Source: Sympetrum striolatum (lineage: Eukaryota; Arthropoda; Insecta; Odonata; Libellulidae). From it: DNA of 64,000 nucleotides. This document shows positions 1 through 11,765 of the stretch, one piece after another (position 1 is the first letter of the stretch; every line of letters begins with the position of its first letter). Made by a program: the position numbers and the translations under genes. Location of the stretch: the NCBI GenBank assembly GCA_947579665.1, contig OX388351.1:51158939-51222938 (forward strand). The letters run 5' to 3'. The notes under the pieces were generated by a model. That model saw nothing but the letters and a program-made list of their open reading frames with translations. It did no database searches and was not told the DNA's origin.

Positions 1-221
1 CTTAGCGATAATGGCATACCTCTGTTGCCCAACAGCCAGTAACAATTTTATTTCCCCATATAACGGTAAGATAAGTAAAGAAATATGGTCTAAAGGCAGA
101 GAATAGTACTGTATATGTGTGCTTCAGATATTGCATATTCAGGGAGGCAATTCCTGTAGACATTTGTTACGAAATCTGATTTGAAGGAATAGGGATCTTA
201 AATAAGAAAAGAGTTATATAC

Positions 222-308
222 AAGGAAAGGGTTGAGGGTGAACTTTGCACATAAGGATCTTCCTCTATCTGGGAGTCTGCTTTAACCATCTAAGCTACCC
301 GGCCAGAA
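222..308 (-). repeat. tRNA-derived SINE (family A), internally deleted copy
   Basis: Read on the minus strand, this begins with a tRNA-like head (GGCCGGGTAGCTTAGATGG, an A-box) that matches the head of the fuller copy at 42768-42931. After the shared GATAGAGGAAGATCCT it jumps straight to the family tail (TATGTGCAAAGTTCACC, then CAACCCTTTCCTTG). The B-box half of the tRNA and the first part of the tail are missing. This is an old, internally deleted SINE copy. The first 220 bases of the window show nothing else. Confidence 0.65.
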
Positions 309-800
309 CATTTTAACAAACCGTTTTGTTTGTTAAAGAAAGGAGTCTCACATAATTCTAAGAATTGTTGCTACCTGAATTAATTTTGTCCTCTCAAGAT
401 CACTCCGTTTGGTTATTATCACTGGAATATTTTTAACTAAATGTGTCGAAACCGAAATTATAGGGATAAAATTAGAGGAATGCTAATGGTGTCAAATTAT
501 AGTCTGGGTTGATTTTTGGACACAATTTTGACAATTTTACCATACATTGGAAAACCGAAATTTTAGGGTGTTTTTTCATATTTTAAGTTCTTGATCCCAG
601 TTTTGTAATAACAGTTGATTATTTTATTGTGCGGCTCTTCTTTCAGACATTTTTCCATAATTTCAGAATGAATCTCAATCAATCAGTATTAAAGAAGAAG
701 AGATTATCTAAATGAATATTAAGTTTTCTTTCCTGATGGAGACTTACCCCAAAGTCACTACCCAAGCAGTGGTTTCTATGAACATTGAAGATTTCGATAT
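309..800. other. AT-rich spacer, no gene seen
   Basis: No convincing reading frame or RNA gene. A short motif, CCGAAATTNTAGGG, occurs twice (near 450 and 555), which suggests decayed repeat sequence. Confidence 0.5.
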
Positions 801-807
801 CTTAGAA

Positions 808-1126
808 CAGAGTTTCCCAAACTATGTTCCGCGGAACAACGGTGTTCCGCTGAGCCTGAATAGGTGTTCCGCGACAATTTGGGGTGTCAATGGAGAATTG
901 GAGAATAAAATTCATTAAATGTTTCATTAATTCATATTTTAAGTTTTTATTACAATATTATAGCTTTACATTTTAAAATAATTACCAAATAAATAATTTG
1001 TTGTCATTAAATGATTTTTTTTTATTTTACAAGTAGAATTACCTAACCTAAATATAAGTTTAGTGTTCCGTTAAACTTCCCAGGTTTGCGAAGTGTTTCA
1101 TTGCAGAAAAGGTTTGGGAAACCCTG
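808..1126. mobile_element. Non-autonomous hAT-type DNA transposon (MITE)
   Basis: The left end reads CAGAGTTTCCCAAACT. The right end, reverse-complemented, reads CAGGGTTTCCCAAACC, so the terminal inverted repeats match over 16 bp with two mismatches and begin with the CAG(A/G)G typical of hAT elements. The flanks are TCTTAGAA (800-807) and TCTTAGAG (1127-1134), an 8-bp target duplication with one mismatch, which is the hAT hallmark. Internally the palindrome GTTCCGCGGAAC and further GTTCCGC copies lie near the left end. The element is about 319 bp with no transposase, so it depended on another element to move. The 68-residue frame at 712-918 runs across its left edge and is not a gene. Confidence 0.82.
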
Positions 1127-1134
1127 TCTTAGAG

Positions 1135-4100
1135 CAACGGTTAAAATTAATATAGAAGCTCAATTTTTGTAACTTAATAACAGAATAGCGGAAATGGTTT
1201 TGGCCTTTACTTGGTGGTAATCGATAATACCGAGAAAAGTAGCAAGAAACTTAACCACGAAAATCCAAACATTACTTTTTTGCGGTGTAGTATATATTAA
1301 AGTTTCTTGTCTACTTCTCCCGTTCATTATAGAAAATTCCATCAGCACGAAATTTACATATACTTTGTGCCGCTTCAAGTAATAACATAACATGTTCAGA
1401 ATCCGATCAGTTACAATCAGTCTAAAACTCCAAACCGGTCTACAGGCGGGGAATCAATTTTATCTAACAGGATCGTAACGATACAATTAAAAAATACGCC
1501 GTTTAGACATAAAAAAGAGAGGCTTGGGTTCCGAATATTAAATTCCGATCAGCAAAAAGTGTTTCGCTTTAAATGACTCGGAAGGGAATTCGTTCCGACC
1601 TCGTGGGTGCATTCTATCGAATCCAAACTGATTAAAGGGAGCGAATATTCTTCCGATGGCTTTGTGATCGCGGAAATATCCCATCGCCATTGATCTGAAT
1701 CCGAATCAGTGGCTATTTCTTCGCGAAAATGAAAATTCCAATCGGCCGGTTTGGTGTTTCGACGCTGGAATTCCGTGTAATAAATCTTAATAAAGTTTCC
1801 AGGTCCATATTTCCGCGTCTCCCCCTTCGTTCCTTCCTTAAATTATGCGCGCAAATTTTCTTTGGAATTTATATGATTTTAAAATCGCTATTCATCCGAG
1901 AGGAAACATTTGGGCTTAGAAATTATTTTTCCCGAGGTTTTTTTTCAAATAGTTCGTTGTTTGAGAGTTTAATTTTGTGAAACTCTAATGAAATTTATTC
2001 GGTATAATTCCTTACGGAATATTATACAAAAATATTCAAATCGCCATAAATATGGAAAATGAGGAAAATAGATACATTCATTTCTATGCCTTCTTTTATA
2101 GGGAGAATTAATCATAGATCAATCATATGCTTCATTAAATTTTGTTGATAATTTTATTTTAGGTTAGTTATAATTGTTCGCTATATTGTTTTACATATAA
2201 TTATATTTTTACTAAACGAAATTTTGCTTGTATGACACGAATCACAAACAAACAGTATGAAGTATAAAAGTAGAAGTAAATTGTATCGATAAAAATTAAA
2301 CTTTACATATTTCTTTATAAATTGAAAGGTATATTTAAAAAAGACGGATAATTCAAAATTTTGAACCAAAATGCCAATTTAAATTGAGCAACGGAAACAT
2401 TCTTTTCTTTCAGAACATTTCGCTCTTATTAGGTATTATTAATTCAAATAATTTATATGGAGTAATGGTTTGGAGGCAATATTATTACAGCACTAATTTA
2501 CATTAAACTTTTACCTCACTCTACAAAATACTGTACACAGTACTAATTACATTATACAACCTTATCATTAATTACAGACCATACATTATCTTGCTTCAAC
2601 GATAGATTATCAACATAAAATTGCATTAAATTTTTATATCTTTGGGTCAAAGGTCGAAAATGAAATTGATATAATCAATCGATAATATGATTTGTGAAAT
2701 TTTTACCTTTTCTTTGCTCATAATTCATATGGTTTAATTATAGATCGTAACGACTTATAATTGAACAGGAGAAGAGTGAATATAGACTTATAATATTAGT
2801 ATTAATAATTATACTATATATTAATTTTTAATGGAATGGAGTCCTTTATAAGCTTACATTCATAAACGAGAAATGCTGATATTTCTAACATAAAATGTTA
2901 CTCACTATTCTTCACTAGCGGTGAAATATAACATGATATATATATTTTAGAGACTCAATAGTAAAATGTCTCAATAATATTAATTTCTTCTACAAATGAT
3001 TCTGGTTGGCGAAGTATCCTGGATCTCTGACTCTAATCTATACCCAATAATAACTCATCTCTTTAGAAGGTGATGCATGTAAAACTTACTGAGTTTAGAG
3101 AAAAAATGGAATTATAACCAGAACTTTACTACGATATTTGGGGAAAACATCGCCCCTGAGCGTTTTAATGAATCTATATTGCTCCAAAAATGAATAGGTC
3201 GTAAATTTATTCTGAAATTATAAATTTCATGAATCGTTTTAAGCATAATTTTTTAAATCTATGACACTGTTTGACCATTCACTTATTATCTTTATAGAAT
3301 TTGTCTTATAGATTACAATGAAGAAAAGATGGTTGACAGGTAATGATTACAAATCTTTAGCTAAGGCTAAACAGAAGTGGAAAATAACGACATTACTGCG
3401 ACTCAAACCCAGACCTCCCACTCTCCGAGAAGAAATTTAGCCTTGGGATTGTGGCGTGGCAATTCAAATTTATTTTCCATCACTTTAACAAATTATTTAA
3501 TCCATCTTTCTTATCTTTATAACGACTTATAATGGAATAAAGGGATCGCGAATATTGATTAATAAACCTTATCTTTATGGAATTTCTCATACAGATTTTT
3601 ATAATTGATGGAAGATCGTTCTCGCATGGCTGAACCATATTAATTTTGCAAAGATGCCTAAACTGAATCCGATGGGCGTGGGCGAAGGAAAGGAAGGAAG
3701 TGGAGACGTAAAAGTATCTGTCTCGGGAGGACACGGAAAGTGAACACCATTTCTAGGTCTTTACGCGTGACACTGTTAGTTTTCACGTGAAAGGGCGACA
3801 GTCTACGCATGGAGTAGACACTGACCATTCCAGAGGTCGGGGCTTCCTTCCGGTCATTCCAGAGAGGGAGAAACTGGGACGGATGGGAAAGAAGTTGCAG
3901 TGAGGTAATTGCAGGAAGAGAGGATGAATGGCAAACGTTATAGCACGCGCATTTTAAGTTGAGCCCTAACCAATTATTTTCATTATTATACTCATTATTA
4001 TATTAGTAGGTGAGGGTAATTCCAAATGAACTATCATACCTCATTTACGAAGTTAATATTCACAATTTAACACTCCGAGCACGGGCCTGTTGTCACGCTC

Positions 4101-4900
4101 AGTACGGACCTGGAGACCCACACTTTTTCGATTTCTAGTGACAATATTTACTTTCCAAGAAAGAAATGAATGGATTTTGAATAAGGATAGTAATTCGTAC
4201 AAAAATCTTGCCTCGTATTACGGAATAATCAGGACTAAAAACAAACACTTAATACATTCCAGTAAGATTCGGGAGGAAAACGACGACTTGAACGTGAGCG
4301 GAGACGTAACGAGAAAACTGAAAATCAAAGCACTTAGAGAATAGCTGTGTATTACTGTGGAATGCTGAACGATCTGACTCTGTCTGTACTTAGAATTGCT
4401 CCGACGTCAGAGCGATAAAAGTTACACGGAATAGAGTACTGAGCCGAGTCCCAGAAGACCCTCAGTGCTATATAGTCCGATGATTCCTACAATTTAAATT
4501 CAAGAATACTTTTGTGGTCGAATTTTAATTATAAATATGATTCTCAAGAAATACGTGAAGACGTTATGCGTAGAATATGTTTTCTGCGCAATCGCATGCA
4601 GTCTGTCGGGAGTTGTAGGATTGAAAAAAAAACGTGTTTGATCGGACGTCCTGATCGGGCGACGTCGGATTTCCCACCGTAGGCTTATACTCGAATTAAT
4701 TAGATTCCCCTGTATTTGTGATAGCATTAGATACCTTGGCTGATTTTCGGTTTTGCTCATACTCGATCTTATACCGCAGGATAAGTAGAAACTCAACTTT
4801 AGGCTTTCTGAGAGAACATCACGTTGTAGAAAATCATACTTTTACGATATAAAATGTGAGTAGAAATAAAATCTATATGATCAAGCGTTACTTTGTGGAA
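1135..4900. other. Gene-free AT-rich spacer
   Basis: About 3.8 kb of low-GC sequence with only short, uncharacteristic open frames. No RNA gene, intact repeat or recognisable exon was found. A slightly more GC-rich part (about 3640-3920) has no frame that stands out. Confidence 0.5.
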
Positions 4901-4910
4901 AGCTATTTCA

Positions 4911-5052
4911 GATAATGAAGAAAAACAATGTAATTTTCCACACTTTTATTTTACTGACGACCGGTTTCGCTACCGGAGTAGCATCTTCTGGTGGAAGAAG
5001 ATGCTACACTACACTAAAAGTGTGGAAAATTACATTGTTTTTCTTCATTATC
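4911..5052. mobile_element. Foldback element F1 with perfect 38-bp arms
   Basis: Positions 4911-4948 and 5015-5052 are perfect inverted repeats of each other (38 bp). A second perfect inverted repeat, GTAGCATCTTC (4978-4988) and GAAGATGCTAC (4997-5007), is nested inside. The centre carries GACCGGTTTCG (4959-4969) followed by CATCTTCTGG, the motif shared with the foldback at 23.7 kb and, on the other strand, with 22.65 kb. Perfect arms imply recent insertion or conversion between the arms. There is no coding capacity; the short frames across it are by-products. Confidence 0.75.
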
Positions 5053-6021
5053 CGAGTAGAAATACCTGCAGAAATCCAGAGAAAAGCAGTAATTATCAGA
5101 AGCATTAACTAAGAGGATTAGTTAAGTAAATTAAAACGGAATGGAAATCAATAAATAATTCCGAATAATTGTATAAAGATGTGGTCAATCCACGAAACTG
5201 CCTCGTCCTTATATAATAATGACTTAATTGAAGAGCGAGATTGAGACTAACAAGTCTCATATTACATCTAGCCCTATTCTATTAAATATTCCAAGGAAGA
5301 TATTTTAGGGATACGATAAAATAAAAATAGTGGGAAATATTTTGCAGGTTTCAAAAAAATCTAAGTTACCACTTAGAAAACAAATAAAACCTATAGGAAA
5401 ACACCAACGATATCGGAGGTGTAAAAAAAATATCCTTAGAATGAGTCAAGTTTTCTTTTGAAGTAGTTAACCACTATCATAAGAGTAAACTATTCTCAAT
5501 AAAACGCTGAATACTATTCATGGATAAATTTTCCATCCTTACAAATGAAATGTTGCCGCTGCATTATTTTAACAATGATGAACGAAGTGGATACCAAAAT
5601 TAAGAAAGAAAAGGATTTTTCAAAAACAGCAATTATTCATATACAGTTTACCTGCAGTATTAGAACTCTCGCAGCTGATTTCACGTAGTAAATTGAGGAC
5701 TATTCAAAGTCTATGGGGTCATGTTATCACGAATAGATTGTGCAAACTTAAATCGTGGTAGGGCCGCGAACAAAACTTCCCAGGAGCATATTCAACGGAA
5801 GTCTTTTATGCGGAGTCGAATTATAAAAATCCACACGAATGAGCGAAATTGCCGTTTGAATGGGGTGTGTGCGCGTTGGTCTGGCGGCAGACAGTCGCCA
5901 GCCCCCGCCGCCCCCCCCACATGTCTCTTTCAACCCCCATCGCTCGCCTTTCTACCCATTTCTCATTGTCTCATTCGCTCTTTCCCTTCCAATATTTCCA
6001 CCCAACTCACCTTCTCTTCAG
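5053..6021. other. Spacer, with a GC/pyrimidine-rich patch at 5840-6010
   Basis: Apart from the retroelement tail at 5212-5285, this is AT-rich spacer. It turns GC-rich at about 5840 and ends in a pyrimidine tract (CCCCCCCC near 5910, then CT-rich) leading into the acceptor-like sequence before 6022. Four overlapping frames are open here, as expected from low stop-codon density. Confidence 0.4.
5212..5285 (-). repeat. 3' end of a non-LTR retroelement, degenerate copy
   Basis: On the minus strand this reads CTCAATCTCGCTCTTCAATT followed by AAGTCATTATTATATA. It aligns with the minus-strand copy at 8194-8273 and the plus-strand copy at 36889-36934 (AATCTCGCC, then AAATAAAGTCC, then a TTA-rich tail). 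Homology continues upstream through a CTCATAT and CCCTATTC segment shared with the 8.2-kb copy. It is a 5'-truncated fragment. Confidence 0.5.
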
Positions 6022-6149
6022 GTTTGGTGGCCGAAAATTTGTTCTTCTCCGACATGGCTGCCCAACCTTCCTTTATCATGTTCTCTGACAAACGGATGAG
6101 TAAGATCTATGAGGAAACACCTACCGATCAAACTGAAGATTACGATTGA
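6022..6149 (+). CDS. Candidate 3'-terminal coding exon, product unknown
   Basis: A strong 3' splice site, CACCTTCTCTTCAG, ends at 6021. After it the frame stays open to a TGA at 6147-6149, encoding about 42 residues that begin GLVAENLFFSDMAAQP and end in an acidic tail, PTDQTEDYD. The intron would be in phase 1. No domain is visible and I do not recognise the protein. The frame is also open upstream (to 5721), so this may be chance in pyrimidine-rich DNA. No matching upstream exon was identified. Only transcript evidence would settle it. Confidence 0.15.
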
Positions 6150-6311
6150 CTGGTTGGGATGTCCCATTCTACAAAATAAACTACAACGTTTCTTGGCCTA
6201 CATTAATCTAAGATGTTAGGTGTACTACTTCTACAGCGAAAAGACTTTCCAATCCTGCGATAAGTTTTCTTTTTAACGGCACATTTGCTATAGTGGAAGT
6301 TTCATTAAAAG

Positions 6312-6422
6312 TTTTTGGATAGCTTATGTCGTTTCGCACAGAGCCTCCCACCGGGAATCGAACCCGGGACCGCTTTTACCGAATCCGGACACGCTGCCCC
6401 TACTTGGCTATCCGAGAGCACC
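6312..6422 (-). repeat. tRNA-derived SINE (family B)
   Basis: On the minus strand this has a tRNA-like head, including CGGATAGCC-type A-box remains and an exact B-box (GGTTCGATTCC inside CCCGGGTTCGATTCCCGG), then the tail TGTGCGAAACGACATAAGCT. The same head and tail occur at 28914-29021 (-), 22746-22865 (+) and, more decayed, 41462-41550 (-). The anticodon arm does not fold cleanly, so it is a SINE rather than a tRNA gene. Confidence 0.65.
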
Positions 6423-7390
6423 GGCCTATTCACGGCCGTTGAGTTTTTTGTATTGCAATATATGAGTATTTTTTTTAATGGTAGATGAATAGATTAAAAT
6501 TTGATATTTCCTCTCCTGATGAATTCAATCATATCTACGAGAAATAATTTGGTAATTATCATCTATTAGTCTTATCAATTATTAACAAAACTCTAGACCA
6601 TTTCTAATTCAATAAATATGAGTGACAGGGTGGGATATCCAGCACGGAGTAAAATATATCTAATATAGAAAGTATGAAGACTTGAATGATTTGAGTCAAA
6701 ATTTTTGAAACAGACGATTCCATTTTCTTATATTAAGATAGCTGTATCCTGTTAGTTTCTTAATACTCATTCTTTTAAATTCTAGAGATTTGTCTTTTTC
6801 CTTTTCAATAATTGTCTCAGAATCCATCCTTGTATCTATCTCTTTAGCTAGGTTTACTTCTTGACATTTGACTAAATTCTTTTGAATCATTGGTCGAATT
6901 CTTTTAGAACTCTTCAATTCTCCTCAAACTAGCACATCGTGTATGTACTTAGACGATCTCCTACATTACTCATATTTCTCTTCTTTTCTCAAATAAACTT
7001 CTACTTGCATCTAACCCACATTTTATTGGCACTCCCTCGAATGTAAACAAAATGGGTGCGAAACACGCACATCAAGAAAGTCCGTGTTTCACATCCTTCG
7101 GACAAGAAATTCCAAAGCCAGTTAGTTATTTATGGTTCCATAAAGTTATCTAAGTTACAGCTTACGTTCAAGTCATCCACCCAGAGACATCATTTCAGGT
7201 AATACTTGAAATGTTTTATTATTTTGCCCAATGGAATGAAAGTTCTGAACCTACGAATTTTTCAATAAGCTAGTAATCAGATCTTCTCACCTGGAAAGAA
7301 TTCCAACCGCAGAATTCTATCATAGTCGCAATGCTGGCTGTAAAATTTTGAAATGTAGTGGATATAACATTATAAAATAAGTCTCATGCG
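6423..7390. other. AT-rich spacer, no gene seen
   Basis: Only short open frames, no splice-flanked exon and no repeat that I can place. Confidence 0.45.
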
Positions 7391-7394
7391 TGAA

Positions 7395-7640
7395 ATAGAA
7401 TAGTTTAGAAGTTTTAACAACTCTCCGAATGCCGTCTTTGTCAGCGTTCAGGGGTAATTTTCTTCTATCCCTGAAGATAATAACATGGCTATTGAAATGT
7501 ACATAAATTTAATTCTTCTTAAAAGGACAGTAATCCGGGTCTTTATGTTGTTTCCGGAATCAGTAGCGACCAAGTACGGTGACAAAGACGACTTTTGAAG
7601 TGTTTCTATACCTCTAGTTCATTCATCACACCCGTCATGA
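7395..7640. mobile_element. MITE family M, copy 1 (most diverged)
   Basis: The left end carries GCCGTCTTTGTCAGCG near 7430. The right end, reverse-complemented, carries AGAGGTATAGAAACACTTC, then GTCGTCTTTGTCACCG. These match the two ends of the elements at 14672-15004 and 39788-40133, whose ends read GAGGTTTAAAATCTCC followed by the GTCTTTGTCGGCG signature. The arms face each other, so it is an inverted-repeat DNA element without coding capacity. Confidence 0.6.
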
Positions 7641-8193
7641 TTCACACCCTTGGAAAGAATCTCTTAACCAAGGTTTTGATCTGTGTAATCCAATAGCAAT
7701 AATAATAATGATAGTTTATTTTTATTTCAGTTTATTTTATTTCAGCTAAAATTTGAGTCCCCTGATCCTATCCAAGCTATAATAATAAAAAAGAAAACAA
7801 AATCGTTTTTCTGATAGATATAGCAGTCCCTTTAAAGGATAACACACAAAAAAATTATGAAAAAAGAAACAAATACGTAGAACTAGCGAATGAAATATTA
7901 AGGTTTTGGGGTATGAAACAAGTTATAATAATGCCCGTAGTGTCATCGGACAGTGGTATAATCCCAAAAGAACTCTTTAATAGCCTGGAAACTTTTAGTT
8001 TAAAAGAGAACGTTTATATAAAAATTCAAAAGCCTGTTATTATTTCAACATGCCATATTGCAAGGAAAATTTTAAATTTTAGTTTGTAATTCATTATCAT
8101 AATATCAGAAATATTGTACTCTGGGAGTACTTGGTATTTATGCCCGTACCCTTGTGTAATCCAGCAGTGCTGAGAAAAAATGGAATAAAATGT

Positions 8194-8273
8194 ATAATAA
8201 TAATAAACGGACTTTATTTTGGGCGAGATTGAGACTCTAAAGCCTCTTCTCATATCTACCCTATTCATACCCA
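8194..8273 (-). repeat. 3' end of a non-LTR retroelement
   Basis: The minus strand reads CTCAATCTCGCCCAAAATAA, then AGTCC and a run of TTA repeats. The plus-strand copy at 36889-36934 shares this almost base for base. A microsatellite tail on a 5'-truncated fragment is typical of RTE/CR1-like non-LTR retrotransposition. I cannot assign the family without a search. Confidence 0.55.
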
Positions 8274-8283
8274 TCTAAGTTTA

Positions 8284-8337
8284 CTTTGTGGTTTTAAAAT
8301 ACCTAAGCTAAGAGCTTAGGTTTTTTTAACCACAAAG
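8284..8337. other. Perfect two-stem hairpin
   Basis: CTTTGTGGTT (8284-8293) pairs with AACCACAAAG (8328-8337), and ACCTAAGC pairs with GCTTAGGT around a TAAGA loop. The stems are 10 and 8 bp, separated by a short AT-rich internal loop. It may be the centre of a tiny palindromic element, a cruciform, or a small hairpin RNA precursor. No flanking gene explains it. Confidence 0.6.
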
Positions 8338-8339
8338 CC

Positions 8340-10700
8340 TACAGATCGGAAAACTATATTTAGTGATTAAATCAGATTAAATGAAATTTAAAAGATAAGA
8401 AGACATACCAATAGTATCATACAAGAATAAAAAAAGAACAAACAGTTACACAATTACTTGTGAGTAGGAACAAAATAGACTGATAAATATACTAGTAAAT
8501 AAACAATTAATCAAAAACGGTCTAAACAATTAAAAAGACAGAAGGAAGAAAATGACAAACTATAAAAGGTAAAATACAATTTGAAATACATTCATTAAAA
8601 CAGCGGATTAGTCAGGGACGGGAAAAATTCTCAAGGTAAAAAGGGGTGATAAGTACATCCTCGACATCAGAGTTCTTAACTAACAAACTTCTTACCCTAT
8701 TATTACCCTAGAGGAAAGATCCCTTGCTCCCTTGCTTATAGTAGGATTCTTCCAATCTCGTCAGAGAACCTCTGAACCCTCTGCCTGTGGTGAGTCAGTC
8801 AGGTGAGCTGTCCCTCTGACAGCAACCTTCCGCTTCCGACCCACGCCTCTGCTCTTAGTCATCTCTTACCTTCGGAAACATTCGATCGGTTTTTTTGTGC
8901 ATTAGTCGCCCCTCTCTTTCGGCCAAAATAGATTGGAATTCCTAATGTGTCCAAACGTCACCCGGAACTTCTGTATCGCAAGAGGTTATTCTTCCAAACT
9001 TAGCTGAGGGTGATCGAGAAATCAAACGTGACTAGTCACCTGAAAATTCACGTGTGTAAAGCGTTTCTCCGGTGAATCAACTGACGTTATTTTAAAATCG
9101 GCTCTGCGTGGAAATGAATGAGGGAGGATAACTCAATGAGGAATAATTTATGTAGATAATTAATTATTATATATTGTTATTACTATAAAATACTTATTAT
9201 ATTGCTTAATATATAGTATTCGGTTTCAAATATATCCTAAGAATCCCTCAAAAGTTGTGTAATTAAATATGGCGTTTATGATCGTTGTTACCCTTTAGTT
9301 ATCGCCCATTTTAAAATTGCACCTTTAACGGATATTATAATGCGAGATATAGTTAAAATACATAAAAGTTATACCTTAAGTATGAAAAAGATAAGTGAAA
9401 CGTATGTGTGTGTGTAATTCTATAATCTTCAAATTACCAGAGGTACTTCGATTTATCTACAATTTTTCTTCTCTTACTCCATTCCGAATACGAAATTGAT
9501 AACGTTTAGGAATTTTTAGTATAAATAAGTAGGAAATATAAAAAAAGATTAAGCAATGATTTAGAAATACCATGATAGGTTAAATCAGTCATGTAATATA
9601 TAAGTTAGATGCTCTTTATTTTAATCAGCCTTATATTTAAATGTATGACTTAAATTAAAAATCTTTTCAATGTTTTATAATATTTAGCCATCTAAATGGC
9701 CCCAAATCATATCAGCTAATAAAACCTTTTCTGTGTAATCCCTCTAGCAAGTTTCTATGTGGATGATACTTTTCAATTTGAGGCTCAAATTATTTTTCCC
9801 CTCATGCAAAATAAGCTTTGCGGGATTGAATATATTTTACTTCGTACAGCGTCTAAGAAGTCCCTAGTCCGAATTTTAAATGTATATTCATCAATTAATT
9901 GGCTTAATTTCTTTTTGGCTGGGTATTTGCTGAAAACATTTCATATCAAATAGCGATGGTAAGATCAATATCGAAAAGCTTTTTTACAGAGTAGAATTAT
10001 TAATTATTACAGTTTATTTAACGTGTAAGAATTATTATAATTTCATAATACATTGCAAATAAACTAATAGTCCAGTGGCATATCCAACGTTACAGTCTGC
10101 TTAGCAGTTATTATATAATTAAATATTTTAGTAATAAAATACTATATACAGCACTAATTACCGATAACAATAATACAATTTACAATAATACAAACTTTTC
10201 ATCCATTACATTTCAGATGATTTCTAGCTATACCAGTAGTTAATTTCGGTATTGAACCGTAACCTTTCTTAATATACAATTTCATAGGAAAACTTACTCC
10301 ATAAAATTTTACGAAGATCAATTTTGTCCCTTTATCATGTCATCCAATATTCATCATACTTTTGTTTTTACATTCATGAAATCTACTCCTAACTTGGAAA
10401 ACATTACAGTCATAAAGGACGCATTTTGTAGATAAATTAACTTCACAGATTTTGTCCCTCAGATAAAAGAAGATTGGGGAAATAATAAATAAATTTAGTA
10501 AAAAATATAAATATTAATAAACTAATATTCAAGAAATCATTAGATTGTTCGTCAATATAATGGAAACATACGTATAAACGTCTTTACTGTGCGAAATTAG
10601 GGCAAGGAAGAATTAATGCAGCCTTTAAACAAGAATATAAACTATCATATAACTAGGTTTTAAACAAGCAAAGGAAACATTTTAATCGAATTTGTAGTAA
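8340..10700. other. Gene-free AT-rich spacer
   Basis: Low-GC sequence with a somewhat richer part at 8700-9080 that shows no coding frame. No RNA gene or classifiable repeat seen. Confidence 0.45.
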
Positions 10701-10849
10701 GACTAGAATAATACTCACAAACGAAAAATGTATTACGTCCATTTTCCCTCGATATATTCCGGAATTCAAATCCGACAGCTTATGTTCCCGACTGGAAATT
10801 CGAGTGCGTTTTTTCGGCCCAATTTAACGGCCCATTTACTCCGACGCTT

Positions 10850-11340
10850 ATTTATCAAAGCGAGCAATTTATGCGAGTCGCGTATGTTTCGGATAGTAAG
10901 CGTAAAACGATGGCTTGACAAATACTCTTTGGGGGCGTGCGCGTCACTTTTTTGCGTCCGTTAGTGGCATTAATGAATATCTCCGCAAATTTTCCCGAGG
11001 GAGCCACTCTGACGTAATGGCGCATTGTGTGTCCGATAATGTCTCGGCGGATGACGAGTTGCCTCGCGTGAGACGCCTTTCGCACTCCCCGTAAGACGGC
11101 GCCAAAAGTCTAACACGCTTCTTAAAAACGTTGGCGCCAAAAGAGCGAAATCGATTTCACCTGTGGCGCCACCCGTTTGGTGACTCACTGGTGATCTCTT
11201 AATGTGAGTACTACGGCTCAGAAATAGAATCCGCGGCTCCTTCAAACCTGGGACACCGTGGGGATTTTTTCGTGACTTTCGACTACGAGGTCGGACTCTT
11301 TCCACCTGCTTTCTATGTGGGTCAAGGGAGATTTTCCGGG
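10850..11340. promoter_or_regulatory. GC-rich island with two E2F-type sites
   Basis: A GC-rich block in AT-rich DNA. GGCGCCAAAA occurs at 11098-11107 and again at 11133-11142, 35 bp apart in the same orientation; its reverse complement TTTTGGCGCC fits the E2F consensus TTTSGCGC. A further GGCGCC lies near 11165. A 150-codon minus-strand frame (11422-10970) and two shorter ones overlap it, but none has a domain or a clear start context, so I read this as a promoter or enhancer candidate and not a gene. Confidence 0.35.
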
Positions 11341-11506
11341 ATAGAGTAACACTGAGTACCTGATATGGAATTAATTGTGTATAAAAGGGATGCCACAACC
11401 TATATTTGCATGCGAGATGCATGGGCGGATTTAGTGACCAGTTCGTAGGCGTAAAAAATCAGGTTGAAGTCCATATTTTAAATATTTGCGTAATAATAGT
11501 TACGGG

Positions 11507-11765
11507 TAAAACAAAAATAGAACCACTTTTCACAAGGAAACTAGATCCTATTTTATTTAAAGATCACTTTACACATCACCACAAACAAAAAAAATACATT
11601 TTTTTCAACGCGTTTCCATATTCACTTGATAATGACGCATATGCGTTGAAACCTTTCGTGTTTTAAAAATGTCCATTTTTTGTGTGTGGTGTTGTGCGAA
11701 GCGATTCTTGAATAAAATAAGAATTGATTCCCTTATGAAAAGTGGTTCTATTTTATTTTTTCCGT
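11507..11765. mobile_element. Foldback element F2, long imperfect arms
   Basis: The left arm starts near AAAACAAAAATAGAACCAC and the right arm ends GTGGTTCTATTTTATTTTTT. The arms are about 110 nt and roughly 80% complementary by eye, both including a TTTTCA(C/T)AAGG-type segment and a CACCACAAACA-type segment. The centre is CTTGATAATG, then the perfect palindrome ACGCATATGCGT, then TGAAACC (11624-11653). This has the same layout as the centres of F1 and F3. There is no coding capacity; the 86- and 63-residue frames over it mirror the arms. Confidence 0.7.

Noticed and set aside
10970..11422. 150-codon minus-strand frame
   Set aside because: Arg/Ser/Pro-rich without a domain; overlaps a GC island with another frame open on each strand.
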